Notes under the pieces: model-generated
The model's input: only the letters and a program-made list of their open reading frames with translations
Database searches by the model: none
What the model was told of the DNA's origin: nothing
Made by a program: the position numbers and the translations under genes
Shown here: one piece after another, positions 1 to 12,589 of the stretch
Layout: every line of letters begins with the position of its first letter
Numbering within the stretch: the stretch's first letter is position 1
Source: Scolanthus callimorphus
Taxonomy: Eukaryota; Cnidaria; Anthozoa; Actiniaria; Edwardsiidae
Reading direction: 5' to 3'
DNA length: 64,000 nt
Assembly (NCBI GenBank): GCA_033964015.1
Contig: CM066916.1
Coordinates: 16,284,501 to 16,348,500 of the forward strand

Positions 1-160
1 TTAACAACATGAGCATTACCGACTCATGCTATCACAAAGCATTACCTAGCCAAGTGAGGCCATTCACGAATTATTCGATGTCAATTTCTGTAATCAACAA
101 AAAAGGCGAGGGCGAAAAAAGTGATGTATACAAGTTCACATCACCAGAAGAAGGTAGGAG
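1..160 (+). CDS. Fibronectin type III domain exon (partial)
   Basis: An open frame runs from the window edge to about 160 and encodes a peptide that reads like the C-terminal half of a fibronectin type III domain. It has a PFTNYSMSISVINKKGEGEKSD segment (hydrophobic-alternating F strand, a small-residue turn, then S-D) followed by a typical FTSPEEG domain end. A plausible splice donor, GAAGAAG followed by gtagga, lies near 160, so the frame's continuation to 230 is probably intronic. The exon's 5' end is outside the window or unresolved. FN3 domains are extracellular modules of adhesion proteins and receptors. The parent protein cannot be named from this piece. Confidence 0.5.
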
Positions 161-589
161 CCTCATGGAAGACAATAACTTAGGACCTGTCATTATTTAT
201 CGCCTGGGTAATAAGGTCAAAATACAGTGACCCCTATTTCACCTAGTAGAAGACAATTTACAGATAGAGGGGATCGCATTTTTCTCTCGTTGCGCGCGAA
301 GTGCGCCCGAATTTGATAAACACATTTCATCAAGCCTCAGAGAAAGTGTAGATGAACATTCCGGCTTTTTTTGTGTATAAACAAATCCTGTAGGTTTTAT
401 TATTCATGCGCCGCGCAATTGCGCGCCGAAATGACGAAAGTATTATTATTCATTTGCGTGAAGCGCGGCCAAAAGACGAATTTCTATGCCTGTAACGCCG
501 AACTCACGCTTACTCTTCTTTCGAACATAGTGACTTCCGCTGCAGGCCTATCACTGCAGGGTATTTTTGGTATTTTGGACATACATGTA

Positions 590-1480
590 GTGGATATACA
601 GTTTCTCTGAGGTCATGTTAAAATAAACTATAATAAACTATACTTTCTAGAGATTATTTTATAATCTTCATTTCTAGAAGTATCCATCAAAGGGTGTGGT
701 TCGGTGTCCATAACGATTGATTGTCCTTTGTTTTATCACCGTGCTAAGTTTCACAGCTTTTAAGAAACGTTAATTGCTGTGCTTAAAATTATTTACGATA
801 ATTAATGTCATGCCTGTAAAACTGGAAGTATCCATTTTGGGGCGTGGCTCCACCTCTCAAGACACTTGCAGTGGTAAATACATCCTATGTAATAAATTTC
901 AAAATAGTCTAGCCACATACAGTTTGTCTGATGGTCGTTTTATATAAAATTGTCTCCTGCGCTATTATCTCTGTAAGTTGACATCAATGGGCGTGGCCCG
1001 GTATGCATAATGACCGAATGCGATTGTTTTATCATGCTTCCAAATTTCAAGACTTTTGAGAGACGTTAAGTGTCGTTTCTAAAAATACATATTTCAGATA
1101 TTCAAATTCCATTGCTGCAAAGCTGGAAGTATCCATTTTGGGGCGTGGCTCCACTTCTCAAGTTTCTTGCATTACTTAAGACATTCTATGTACAAAATTT
1201 CAAAACCATCTAGCCCCATACAGTATCTCTGTGGTCATTTTTCTTATATTTGGAAAAAGCGCTAATATCTCTGGAAGTATCAATCGAAGGGTGTGGTTCT
1301 GTATGTGTGATGATTGATCGTCCTTTGCTTTATCACAGTCCTAAGTTTTACAGCGTTTGATAAACGTTAACTGTTGTTTTAAAAATTATTTACGATAATT
1401 AATTCCATGGCTATAAAACTGGAAGTATCCATTTTGGGGCGTGGCTCCACTTCTAAAAATGTTCAGCGTGTGAAACTCTA
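590..1480. repeat. Tandem repeat, about 300-bp unit, three copies
   Basis: Three diverged copies of a roughly 300-bp unit. The landmark CTGGAAGTATCCATTTTGG recurs at about 820, 1122 and 1420. A second landmark, ATACAG followed by TCTSTG and GGTC, recurs at about 597, 918 and 1218. The unit has no coding potential. Its origin (old duplicated transposon fragment or satellite) is not clear. Confidence 0.75.
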
Positions 1481-4440
1481 TCAGTCTGCCAAATTTCATG
1501 CTTGTTTCCCTAATTTGCACAATTCTGCACCATTTTCCTGTACTATATATATATTTGTGACCAAAACTATATTTGTAACCTAAAAAAGGATTTTCTACCC
1601 AAATATCCAATGTACATGATGTAAGTGTTGAAATAGCTGAAATAGCACCTGAAGTTTCTAGAACAAAGAAGTACTCCATTATAGACATTTCCGCAGGCTA
1701 TAAGACTATTTACGGCTGCGAAAAACAAAGAACGCATTCTTTCTAAAAAAGCTAGATCTTTCAAAATGCCCAATCCATACCCAAATATGAGAGAGGTAAA
1801 CTCCTAGTTCTTTGACTCCTAGTTTATGTGAGAACAACAAGAGAACTGAAAAGCAACATTTTTCCACGGCTACGACATTAACGAAATTATCAGCAAACGC
1901 GAGTACTGTACGATGCTGTTTTCTTTATTCAATATGCGGCTTGTAGTTCGAGTGAATATTATTTCAATGTATTCATCAAAATTGCTTTGTCTACGTCAAA
2001 AGTCAAATGCCAAGTGGATGGCGTAGGTAGCGCTGCCGCTTCCTGGGCTGGCGAGCTCAGGTAAGCCGACTATAAACAATACTCTGGTATTTAGCTATTC
2101 ACTGTAGTCCAATGTTTTATGAGTGCAGTAGACCATTTCGGAAGGCACTAGCAGTCGAAACAATAACCTCAAAAATTACAGCAAATGTACCAGAACTTAG
2201 TTATTGCCTAAATTTGAGGTTATTGTTTTATAAGCACTGGATCGTATTCTTGAAATCAACAACTTTGACAACCAAGATTTGGAAATTACTATCAAGGTCT
2301 CATGTTCCACGAAGGGAAACCCCAACAATGCTCTTCAGCAATAAGCTGGATGGAAGGGAAATTCACCGACTCGGCATTCATTATTTTACGCATTCAACGT
2401 TTCCTTTCTTCAAGAATTCGAAAAGATAGTTTGTCTATTTCCTATTTTCTAAAAAAAATATTATTATTCATCCACGCCACTATCTCAATTCTGATTGGCT
2501 AAGAGTACGAAGCGAAATCTTGTTGGCGCGCTCTTCGTAACGTCACTGATCTGCAACATTAAAATTACTGCACTGTAATGACGTCATAATGCAAGACAAT
2601 AGGTCTGTTAGCAGCGAGTTGTGAAGTCTTTTCTTCGCAATGTTTTATATTATATCATTCATTACAATAATTGTTTCGAACTCTTTTAGCGTTTATTTAG
2701 ACGGCACTTTAAACTTTACACTGAAGACTTTTAATTCAGTAATGGAAAAGCTTCAACATGTATAGATTAACCGTGTTTAGAATCAACTAGTGTGACTTGC
2801 GCTTACATGTTGCTTTTCACAAACAAAACTGTTGCGGATGCATAATGAAACAATTATTGAATTCGGTTTTCACATGATAGTGAGATCAGATATTTCAGGG
2901 GCGGATTTAGACCAGTGCAACCGAAGCAAATGCTACGGTCAGATTTGAGCGACTTTATTAATTTGTCCTCCTTAGTCGCTTTGATAGCTTCTAATTTGTT
3001 TTATTATGGTCTTCTACATTTATTTATCCTATATGCGCTAAACATAATTTTCTACGTTATGTTTGCCGCTCTCAGTTAGACTTTCCAGAATCATCTGTCG
3101 TTTTGCATAATCTCCGTTGCGAGCGAGCGCCGAATTCCATCGATTGATCTTCGACAAGCCAACGACGGCGTTCGTTGCCGCCGAGAGATGATACTACATT
3201 TAGCGACTTTGTTGCTCCTATTGCATGCTAAAAATAGTAAATCCAGCGCCTGTTGCTGGGGTTCTTGTTACTATTTTTGGTGAAACGGCTCCTGTCCGCT
3301 CCTGTCAGGCGACTAAAAATAACTTTTTGCCAGACGTATTGAAATAGTTAACCAATCAGAATGGAGCACAACCTGGCCTAGCGATCGTGCCTAGCTAGCT
3401 ACTGTTTGCGTCGCCTTTGAAAATGGATTCTAACGCGGGAGAGAGTCACGGATCTTCTCCGCGAATTTTCTCTGCTCGGTGATGTTGAAAGAAAATCTCA
3501 ACATTCTTTGATGAAAATACAACCACAAGTGCACTGTGTAGTCATGAGTTTGTAGAGTTAACCCTGCGAGCAGTGATTTCCTCTGGTAGAAGAGTTACGG
3601 TTTCCAAAGCCAAGAAGGCGCCTAGAAATGTTAGAAAAGCATTTCTGCGTGAGGTAAATTACAGAACATCTTTTCCTAATATCAAATCCGGCTGAGTATG
3701 ACTATGAAGTTTAATTTATTTCAGTTAAACTGTTTGAACACAGCTTGACATGGCTTGAGATTATAAGCTATTCATGTGCTGGCCTTTTTCCTTTAATAGA
3801 AGCATGCAACCACAATTATTCTCGTATCATTGAAGAATCAACTTTGGACAGCATAATTTAAATTTGTGCTTTCCGCTGTATTCCAATAAATGATCGTTTA
3901 GCCGATTTAGGATTGCCGGAATATTGCATGTTTATCCTTTGCGCGGTAAAGTTACAAATTGGTTGAAATGTAGTAAAAAGTGCAGTCAAGAGTGAATGCA
4001 TGATTCATATCATTGAATCCACTAAAAATCCCTGAGTGAGTTTGGAACTCACGACGACCTTAATTGTTAGAAATTTGCATGCAAAGAAACACAGATTTCT
4101 ATAGATGCTCGTACAGGTTAGGGAGATATTTGTTGACAACTAGTAACCCAGTGCACTATCGTATTTTCTAAAACTCCAACATGTAAACCCTATTTTGAAT
4201 AGTTTTCTTTAAAATGTAGATTAACCTGTCTGGTGTATACTTCTATGCCAACCGTATCCCTACCAAAAAAAATGTTTTTTCATAGTTATCAATGATTGCG
4301 CTACGGTCAGATTTTTTCCTAAATCCGCTCCTGTATTTGTGTTATGTTCGGCAAATCAAACACAATCCTCGGCCTTAACAAACTCACTTATGCTCAACCT
4401 CATCATTTGATTGGATTTTATGGAGCAGTAGCTCAGGTCA
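1480..4440. other. Non-coding stretch, nothing recognised
   Basis: Only short shadow frames, no codon-like conservation and no convincing exon with paired splice sites. An isolated candidate donor near 2060 (GCTCAGgtaagcc) has no supporting acceptor or recognisable protein. AT-rich intergenic or intronic DNA. Confidence 0.5.
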
Positions 4441-4464
4441 TGTCAGTTCGGTTCAGTAGTTTAT

Positions 4465-4600
4465 CAAACACGAGACAGCGTGTTTCATCAGGATTTCCAA
4501 ACACCGAGAAGTGGGTAAAAAAAGAAGAACGAGGCAAAGCCGAGTAAAAAAAACACTACGAGGTGTTTGAAAATCCTGACGAAAAACACTATCGGGTTTT
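4465..4600. mobile_element. Foldback MITE fragment (family A)
   Basis: The arm GTGTTTCATCAGGATTTCC near 4480 is followed about 90 bp later by its approximate reverse complement (GGTGTTTGAAAATCCTGACG, near 4562). A related foldback lies at 43,900-44,003, so this is a dispersed family. Target duplications were not resolved. Confidence 0.5.
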
Positions 4601-4844
4601 TAAGTATTGCTTCTCAAACGAATCGTTTAATGACGAGAAGAAGCAGGAAAAATATCGCAAAAAATCTAAGATCACATTAAGATCACCTATCCAAACTTCC
4701 TTCACGCTTATGATTTTATTTGATTAATAATTAAGGAGTTTGAAAATATTCGTTGAATGCTTCATGTTGAACCAGTTTAGCTTCCCTTCAACATGGCTCC
4801 ACAATTGAAGGATGTAGAATGAAATGGTTCCTGTAGGTTTATTG

Positions 4845-5065
4845 AATAAAGAGCCCCAGTCAGTCGCCATTACCTCGCCTACAACATACCGAGTCAGTGA
4901 AAGCATCCATTTCCGTCGGCTGATTTTAGGTTATGTAGTAATGATATTTTCGGTTGAATTCAGTTTATTAAGTATAGAAGCTTGTGTGTAGATGGCTATT
5001 TCGAGATATCTACACATCATCCGTCTTCTAATATCGAATGAAAACAATACAAAGGGGTGGCTGAC
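4845..5065. repeat. Dispersed repeat, copy 1
   Basis: About 220 bp that aligns by eye with 12,366-12,585. Shared blocks include AAGCATCCATTT, TCGGCTGATTT, CCGTCTTCTAATA, GAAAACAA and AGTGGCTGAC (GGTGGCTGAC here), in the same order and at similar spacing. It looks like two copies of an old interspersed element. No open frame is shared. Confidence 0.6.
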
Positions 5066-6525
5066 TTATGGTTTTAAAAAGCCAGATGGCCGTTACCATT
5101 ATGTGACCGCGCGTGTATTTAAACACAGACGAATCCCACGGCTATGTTATGAATTTGCAACTCCTACATCGCGGTTGGGTACCTTTTTTCAGAGCTTAAG
5201 CCACACAAAAACTCGCAGAAGGAGGGCTTTGAGCTTTTGATAAGTACAAAGTGAAGAAAGTTAAGATATCAGCACGGAATATTTTAATAAAAAAGAATCC
5301 GTTATTGAATAGAGCTATTTCGCGTAGATCAGTCGGACGTACCGACTTTATAGACTTGAAATAGTCATTCTGTTGCTCATTACGTTTAACATCACTTTTA
5401 ACACAATGGTATCACACAACACGAGACTAATGACCAACAAATTGAATGAGCAAATAGTTGTTAAACATTAGAATTCGTGAGATGAATAAATTCACATTTG
5501 GTAGATGTTGCTCGGTCAAAAGTGATGATGTCTAATGAAAGAAGGTAAGAGATCGACCATATTGAATTATGAGTTTGTCATGGGAACACGCTGAAAACAT
5601 TTCAGAACATTCTATTAACGAGACTTGGAAACATGAAAACAACTAAGCTTGGTGGCCTACATTGTAAAATAAGTTTCATTGTACTGTACTAGTTCCCTTT
5701 CAGGCATGGAAATACTATTTATCTGGCCATTTAGATATTGAATATTAATCTAAAAAATATAGCTTGTGTAGTGTCTTTTCGCCACATTTCCAAGGCGGGC
5801 TTTAAATAAATTAAAAATTATCTTTTCCTTAATGACAGCATATCGAAGACATGAAGATATCAAATAATTACAATTATTTGTGTCCTTGTTTACGTAATCT
5901 AAAACCAAATCTGCTTCTCATTTACTCGGAACGGCGCACAACGTAGTTGTTGGAGTGTAGCTGGGGCAGCATCCGTGGTAAGTCGTGTGGGCTTTCTGAG
6001 AAAATCGGACACGAGCAACTTAAGGTGGGTCCCCTCGTTATGAAAAGGTTGACCAAAACCTAGCTTATATTTTTGTTTAGAAACCACCCGGGAAACCACA
6101 TTCTGTCAATTTTAACGAGCTGATGACAGGAAATAAATTATTTGTACTCTTATTAAACATTACGATTCGACAAATACTTTATATCAAGTTTGGGCACAAT
6201 CCGATAGAAAGTGAAGTTGTAGTTTCTGTTTTGCGTGGTAAATATACCCTCCAAGTCTCTTTATCAAGAAGTCGGATGTCTGATTTGCATGATGTAGACA
6301 GGTCTGAGAGCGAGATTCACAGAATAAAATATTCCAAGCAAATGTATTATTCACACGGAAGGTCATTTCGTGCAACTGTATATCCGAGTCTGTAAATACA
6401 CACTTGCGTATTTTCACTAAAAAATTATATTTTTGCTCCTCCTGCTATTGTTTTCTTAGGCTCAAACAAACAAGCTGACGTCACTAAAAACCGCCATTTG
6501 AGCCACTTTCCAATAGCAAAACTGA
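5065..6525. other. Non-coding stretch, nothing recognised
   Basis: Short frames only. No domain, splice-paired exon or structured repeat was recognised. Confidence 0.45.
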
Positions 6526-6527
6526 AA

Positions 6528-6817
6528 ACTTTATCACTGTTATATGCATTGCTACGCGACCTCAAAATTCAATGTTGCGATGGGCGATTGGTGATTTTTA
6601 GCTGTCAATCAAACCAAAACGCTGGATTCGGCTGCTTTACTGGATTGATGTTGATTGCAAAATCAACCAAAATGGTTTTAAGCTATCCTTCGGCTTCCTT
6701 GCCTAGAATGTTTAACTCTCTGTTCAAGAAAATTGATATTAAAATTTTCTTGCGTAAAATCGCCAATCGCAACAGTGATTTTTGAAGGTCGCGTAGCAAT
6801 GCATACAGTGGTAAAAT
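6528..6817. mobile_element. Foldback MITE, about 285 bp
   Basis: The left arm reads CACTGTTATATGCATTGCTACGCGACC. The right end is its reverse complement with few changes (GGTCGCGTAGCAATGCATACAGTG). The arms continue inward (TTGCGATGGGCGATTGGTGA against its complement), giving a long imperfect hairpin. It has no coding capacity, as expected of a non-autonomous element. Confidence 0.7.
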
Positions 6818-6819
6818 GA

Positions 6820-9800
6820 CGTAACTTCGTTGCCTTTCGGGCTTTTTCAAATTGGGATCGTTTTGTAGACTAAATATTGGTTTCGTGTCATATGCTCTTT
6901 ATAGCTAAAATCGTTGCATCGCGACCCGCGTTTTCAAAACATCGATTTGTTTTCGACTTTGTTGCCCGTCAGTCTAATCTTATGAGCCAATCAGATTCTT
7001 GCCATGTTTCGCCTAGGCATGCATCCCCTGGCTTTCTGTCGCGACGTTGTCTGCTTTTAGTCCAAAGGGAAGCCAGTTGACTGCACTGAAATAGGGCAAG
7101 AGTTTCATTGGCTCAGATGTCTGAATGGCGTAATAGCAGAGTAAAAAAAAAAAAAGAGATGTAACGGTTTTAGCTGCAAGCGCCATAGAAATGATGCTTC
7201 CTTTATAGCTGGCACGAAAGTAATAATCCAATGATTACAACACAATACAAAAAACTTTATTTAAACACGGTAAGATTTAAAGCTAATAGCTTGTGAGGCC
7301 GTGTGAAAATAAACAAAAAGAACTATGCTTATATTAAAAAGTACAATATTAGCGTTAAAATATTATATTTATTTACTTTAAGGTGAACCACCTTTAGTTA
7401 CTGAGTTAATGAGTGGATGACATTCCTATGCTGTGTATCAGTTAGGTGAGCAGACATCCGTGCGAGGGGTTCTTGGTGTAGTTTACAATACCGCTCACTG
7501 AGTTAATCCCTTGTTTGGTTTGACTGCAAAATTGTTAATTCTGCAAAAGATAAATTACAAATTACCGACCACACGGAGTCGCGTTTCACATTAACGAAGA
7601 AAGAGGAGATTCATGAAGTTGCCCGTCATCTAGGGATGCACCTCGAAGGGCACTCTGATTAGAAACTGATCTACAAGTTGCAATTTTTGCAGTTTTGACA
7701 CTATTGCTGAAACATGTTCAGTCTGTTGCCACAGCAACCAAACTTGCGGACCTTGAGCGTCTCCTGGTACTAAAATATTTCCCAATTTTGCATGAATCAT
7801 AACGAAAGGTGGGGAAAAATACTTAGAAACCGATCAAACTTTTTAGTCATACTACCTCTTTAAACGTTCACATATACAGTTTTCACTAACCACATTTATT
7901 TTTCAAATTCACATGTGCGAGTTTTCAAAAGGTATGCACACAAGCAAGAAGAATCGGAGAAATGAATTCATTTTCCTACTTTCAGATATTAACTGATTTC
8001 CTGATTGTCAATCAGTTTATAGGTTATACGTGAGTCTAGCAGCAAACCACGTACGAAATGAAGCCTGTTCAAATAAAAATCAATCGTTTGTCTCAAACGA
8101 CAACATTTCATGCTAATCGCACAGTCCCGAGTCCCTGTGTAAATTTAGATCATATTTCCTATTGGCGAAGAAGGCTTATTCCATTAAGGATATCGTATTC
8201 AAGATAAAAAAAATGCAACCAAAATAGAAACATTTGACGTGCTACCAAAGTTGAAATTCGTGTGTTGTCGTAGGATAAAATGCGATGTCGGACAAATTCA
8301 CTTGAAATGAGAAGATCGGTTCGTCATATTTGCTAGCGTATTTTCTCATTATTGTGTGCTATTTTGTTGAAAGAATATGAATGTCGGTGACACACATCTT
8401 TGACAACCAATAAGAAAAATATTTTTTCTTTCTACTTCCGATAGCAAAAACCTGGGTATTTATTCTTTTGGCATCTTGGCGAATAATATTTGGCAATAGA
8501 GGCATCTGTATTTGCTCAATTGAAATTGGAAACACAAAAAATTAACCTTTAAACATTAACTCACCCTTGGTGCGAAATAGGAACGATTGTTGCGCGCGGC
8601 GTTTCGAAAAGGGGACTGTCTAATTGATTGTTTAGACGCGCTTTAAAATCCCGAAAAGCAGAACGAGAGAAAGCTATCCAACTTTTGTTTGCGTTGCACT
8701 GAAATTTACCCCGTAACAATTAAGAATTTGGACGGTAATGTTTTTATGTTGACTTTACTATGAGAGGGGTGGGTTTCACTGTATTGTTTTCTGGTTGATG
8801 AATGCGTGTCTTCATTGCCCCGAACTGAGCATTTTCCATGCGCAAGAGTGACAAGCAGTTGGACGTAAAGAAAATAATTGAGGATAATGTCATCCAAAAC
8901 AGTGGTCGTAATTCTACGAAGGTATAGGAAACAACTGGAGTAATTACTCTGGTAAGTTGGGCGTCGAAGACGACTGTTACACGGTCACCAGTGAGAAGTG
9001 CAGTGTTTAGGGTAGGCAAATCTCCAAATTCACTGAAATCCCCAACTTGACTAAAATTTCCACAAATGGACATTTTAAACGCTTAGTCATTATCTCAATT
9101 TTCTTGGAAATAATAGAAACTTTAAAACTGACTATTCTGTCGATTTTGATGTTCCGTTCTTTTATTTCGGTGTGTCTAATTGCTCGAAGCCGTTCCGCAA
9201 AAACTCCGTCTATTACAAAAGGTTACTAATTGCGCTTCACAAAAATAGCCAATCCAATAAACCAGCGACATACGTATATATCTAGTGAGTACGCGATCGG
9301 GGATTTAGAGAAACGTCCGAAAGAAACATACTCGCCTGAAAAAACAAAAACAATTACGAGCACCAAGGTGATCCTGGACTCTGTGTAAGGTAGGTTTATC
9401 TTTCAGACTTCAAGAGATCCCTCTTACATTGTTAATAAGGCAACGGGAAACAACACTTCCTTTTATCTTTTCCTTTTTGTATTATAATTGTAGAGTCTTA
9501 TAGCAAAGAAGGCACAGGAAGCTGACTAAAAAACATTTTATCGGTAAGTAGCCTTAAAGTTAACACAGTTAGTTTTACACTTTCGGCAAAAGCATCTCTT
9601 CCGTGATCCCATCTGGCAAACATATATTTCTTCAATTCTAAGCGAAGTCTGTATTTTTAACTTATTCAAGACAGGCTCAGTTTCAAGTTCAACAGGAATA
9701 GAAATTATTTATCAAAAAGAGGGTCCTACACTAACGCTTGACTTACGACATTTTCGAACACATTTTAGTTTGTAAATCGGTTTTCACGCAGTGTGATCTC

Positions 9801-11850
9801 AGGGACTTACTTATAACTCAAATGTTTTAAATATGCCAGGTCAATGCATAATTTGCTTTTTTACACAAGCCGATTGTGTGATCATATATACAAGGCTATT
9901 TGAATAATAGCAGTGAAAGTAAAAACGGGACCGTAATGAACAAAAGTGACTAAAAAATTGAAACAGCGACATCGAAAGCAATAAATGAATGTTGTTCAAC
10001 CCACTTTTGGTTTCGATCCTAACTATCTAACAAAAATAATTCATGGGTTGAAATTTAAATGACAATGCCAGAGCCAACAAGAATTGTACAGTCAGGCCAT
10101 GTCGAATCAGAGCAACAAACACAGAACCAGTGATCAGTGACTATTCAGCTCAGCGGGTGACGCTGATATCTTGATAACTTAATTTGCAGGTCGATTCCAT
10201 ACATCAGAATATGCCTATAACTATACCATTCTCTGACATTTGGCTGCTTTAATAACCTCAGTAAAAGAAAACATTGTTAAAACATAATACAACCTTTCTG
10301 CACATGTAAACTAAACCTCTTTAACAGGTGCTTTTAAAAAGGCTTCAAATCTTGAACATTAGCATTTTTGTAGAATCGAAGGAAACGCTGTTTTTTATTT
10401 TGCATCCGTTAATTTAACACAGTTTTTATTTATCATTCTGAGACACTGTAGTAAACTAATCTGATATCCTCAAAGTACTTTTTCAAGAATGCAAAATAAT
10501 AGGAATATCCTGCAAGCTTGATACCTCCCAAGCGGCAGTCACGCGTTCTAATTCATTAGAACAAATAAGCCTACATGAGAAAATGAAAAATAATCAACCG
10601 TCTATGATCGAGTGAAAAAAAAAACTGAAGTATCATAATAGAATAGGCAAATACTAAACAAACTGAAGTCACCTCCAGCAAAGTGCGAGGGATCCGGGTT
10701 TTAAATGAAAAATTAACCCTGAAACGAATCCCAGGATAGTAAAAAGAAATGTCATCGACACCTATTAGGGGACACAAGTTCTCGGCTTTGTGAGACCGAA
10801 CATTTTGATTATCGAGAAGTTTGTGAGCCACAAACACCTGTCACCACCGAAGCAATGATTTGTGAGTGAGGAGTTCCTCTTTCGCTGGTAATCGAGCATG
10901 GCATAGTTGCCTTGATTTGCGAGCGAGCAGTTTGCAATAAGCTCCTCACGATCCCCAAGCGTAGCCCATGTCAATAGCCCTGCTCTAAACAATAAATAGC
11001 TCTGACGTCATGCTCAAGAGCTACTACTCAAATATTTCCTTGATTTCCCTGTCGTGTTCTCAGATACAAGTTTAACTTGGCACCCATTACCGGCCGTAGG
11101 TAATCTACAAAATTTATTTCCCATTAGTTTTTAATGTTCGTATAACACGTAATTGCAAAGTAGTATATTACGGCTGATATTAAAAATGATGCGGCGGAAC
11201 CTGGGCGGAGCCACATCATGAGGCATCTGAACTAGACTCAATGACACTACAACATTTTGGTGCCTGTCATATTTTGAGTATAAAAGGACGTAACACCCTA
11301 CGAAATCGTCCCCTCACTCGAGCGTGAAACAAAAATTGATAATTCTATTGTTTCACGCTTCTACTGAGAGAACGTTCGCATACGATCCATACAATTCTTC
11401 TTGTTTTCCTGGGTGATTGATGAGGCTTGGACAATATAAAGGGAGAAACAGTGTTACATGTCAACTTAGCATGTCATAAGTTGCTCCTTCCCTCGATAAT
11501 CCTGGACACAAAGAGTCTCCAAGTTTCACTCATTCACGAACACGCTAAGCCAAGACGCCGCGACTCGTAAGCGAGTGAAGCTAGGAGACTCTGGTACCAA
11601 GGGTGACGCTCGATTTATTGGAAGTAATTATTTTTAGAATGCGCAATAACGAAGTATACCATTTAGAACATAATTAACACTTATTTACCGAGCTCGAGGG
11701 TAAGTATATGTTTTGTGGCCCGAATCGCCAATGACTACAGCACATCCTCTGCATTCTCTAGGTCAAAAAAATAAAATAATTAAATGTCTTTGCGGGATTT
11801 GATCACTTTGACTTGGTATCCGATAAAGCAATGCTTCTTCCCCGCTTTAT
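6820..11850. other. Long non-coding stretch, nothing recognised
   Basis: Five kilobases of AT-rich DNA with only short frames on either strand. The longest, 109 residues on the minus strand near 8744-9073, shows no domain, coiled coil, signal peptide or splice context that I can support. Confidence 0.45.
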
Positions 11851-11855
11851 CATAA

Positions 11856-11999
11856 AAGCATTAGAGCACAACTTTGTATGACTTTATCAGCAAATAGAGC
11901 ACTTGTTATGTTAGGAGAGACACCCGAAACATCACGCTCCCAACATCACGCGTGCTCTATTGCGCCGATAAAGTAATAGAAAGTTGTGCTCTAATGCTT
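11856..11999. mobile_element. Foldback MITE, 144 bp
   Basis: The termini AAGCATTAGAGCACAACTTT and AAAGTTGTGCTCTAATGCTT are exact inverted complements. Pairing continues inward (ACTTTATC, AATAGAGCAC against GTGCTCTATT, GATAAAGT). Small, non-coding and hairpin-forming. Confidence 0.75.
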
Positions 12000-12365
12000 A
12001 AATATATATATTAAAAATAAGTTTTATTTATGTGCATCGTCATTTAGAACCTCCCTCCCCAAAAAATCACAGCATGCGATATTTCGTATCGTGACCGTGT
12101 TGTGCTTGTAACTAAGCTGTGTGTCGCGTTTTTTCAAGCTTTAGGAAGCGAACGCATGTCTGCATATTGTCAGATCTTTATGAAAGGAAGGCTATAACCA
12201 GGCCGCAGTAGATCACAGTAGAGCATTGTTGTGCCTTAATAGACCGATCCCGTTTTTGCTTGATTAATCAAAAAACAATTAGTCCAGTAAAATTAGGCCG
12301 AAATGTGCTCAGCCGATAACGAATTGCAACAGATACGGCCCATGAAACACCCTCGATAAAATGCC

Positions 12366-12585
12366 TTAAAGAGTCTGTGTCAGCCGCCATTTTGACAGCA
12401 TAGCAACATACCAAGTCGTAGAAAGCATCCATTTTCATCGGCTGATTTAGAGAACATAGAGCAATGATCTCGATCGAATTTGGTAAATCAAGTCTGAAAC
12501 TTTGTTTTTAGATGTTGATTTAGGGTTCTACACGTAATCCGTCTTCTAATACCGAACGAAAACAACAAGAAAGGAGTGGCTGACA
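12366..12585. repeat. Dispersed repeat, copy 2
   Basis: Partner of the repeat at 4845-5065 in the same orientation, with the same ordered blocks (CAGCCGCCATT, AAGCATCCATTT, CCGTCTTCTAATACCGAA, AGTGGCTGAC). Copies differ by scattered substitutions and small indels. Confidence 0.6.
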
Positions 12586-12589
12586 CGGG

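Noticed and set aside
8744..9073. 109-codon minus-strand gene
   Set aside because: No recognisable domain, no start context and no partner exons; length is within chance for AT-rich DNA.
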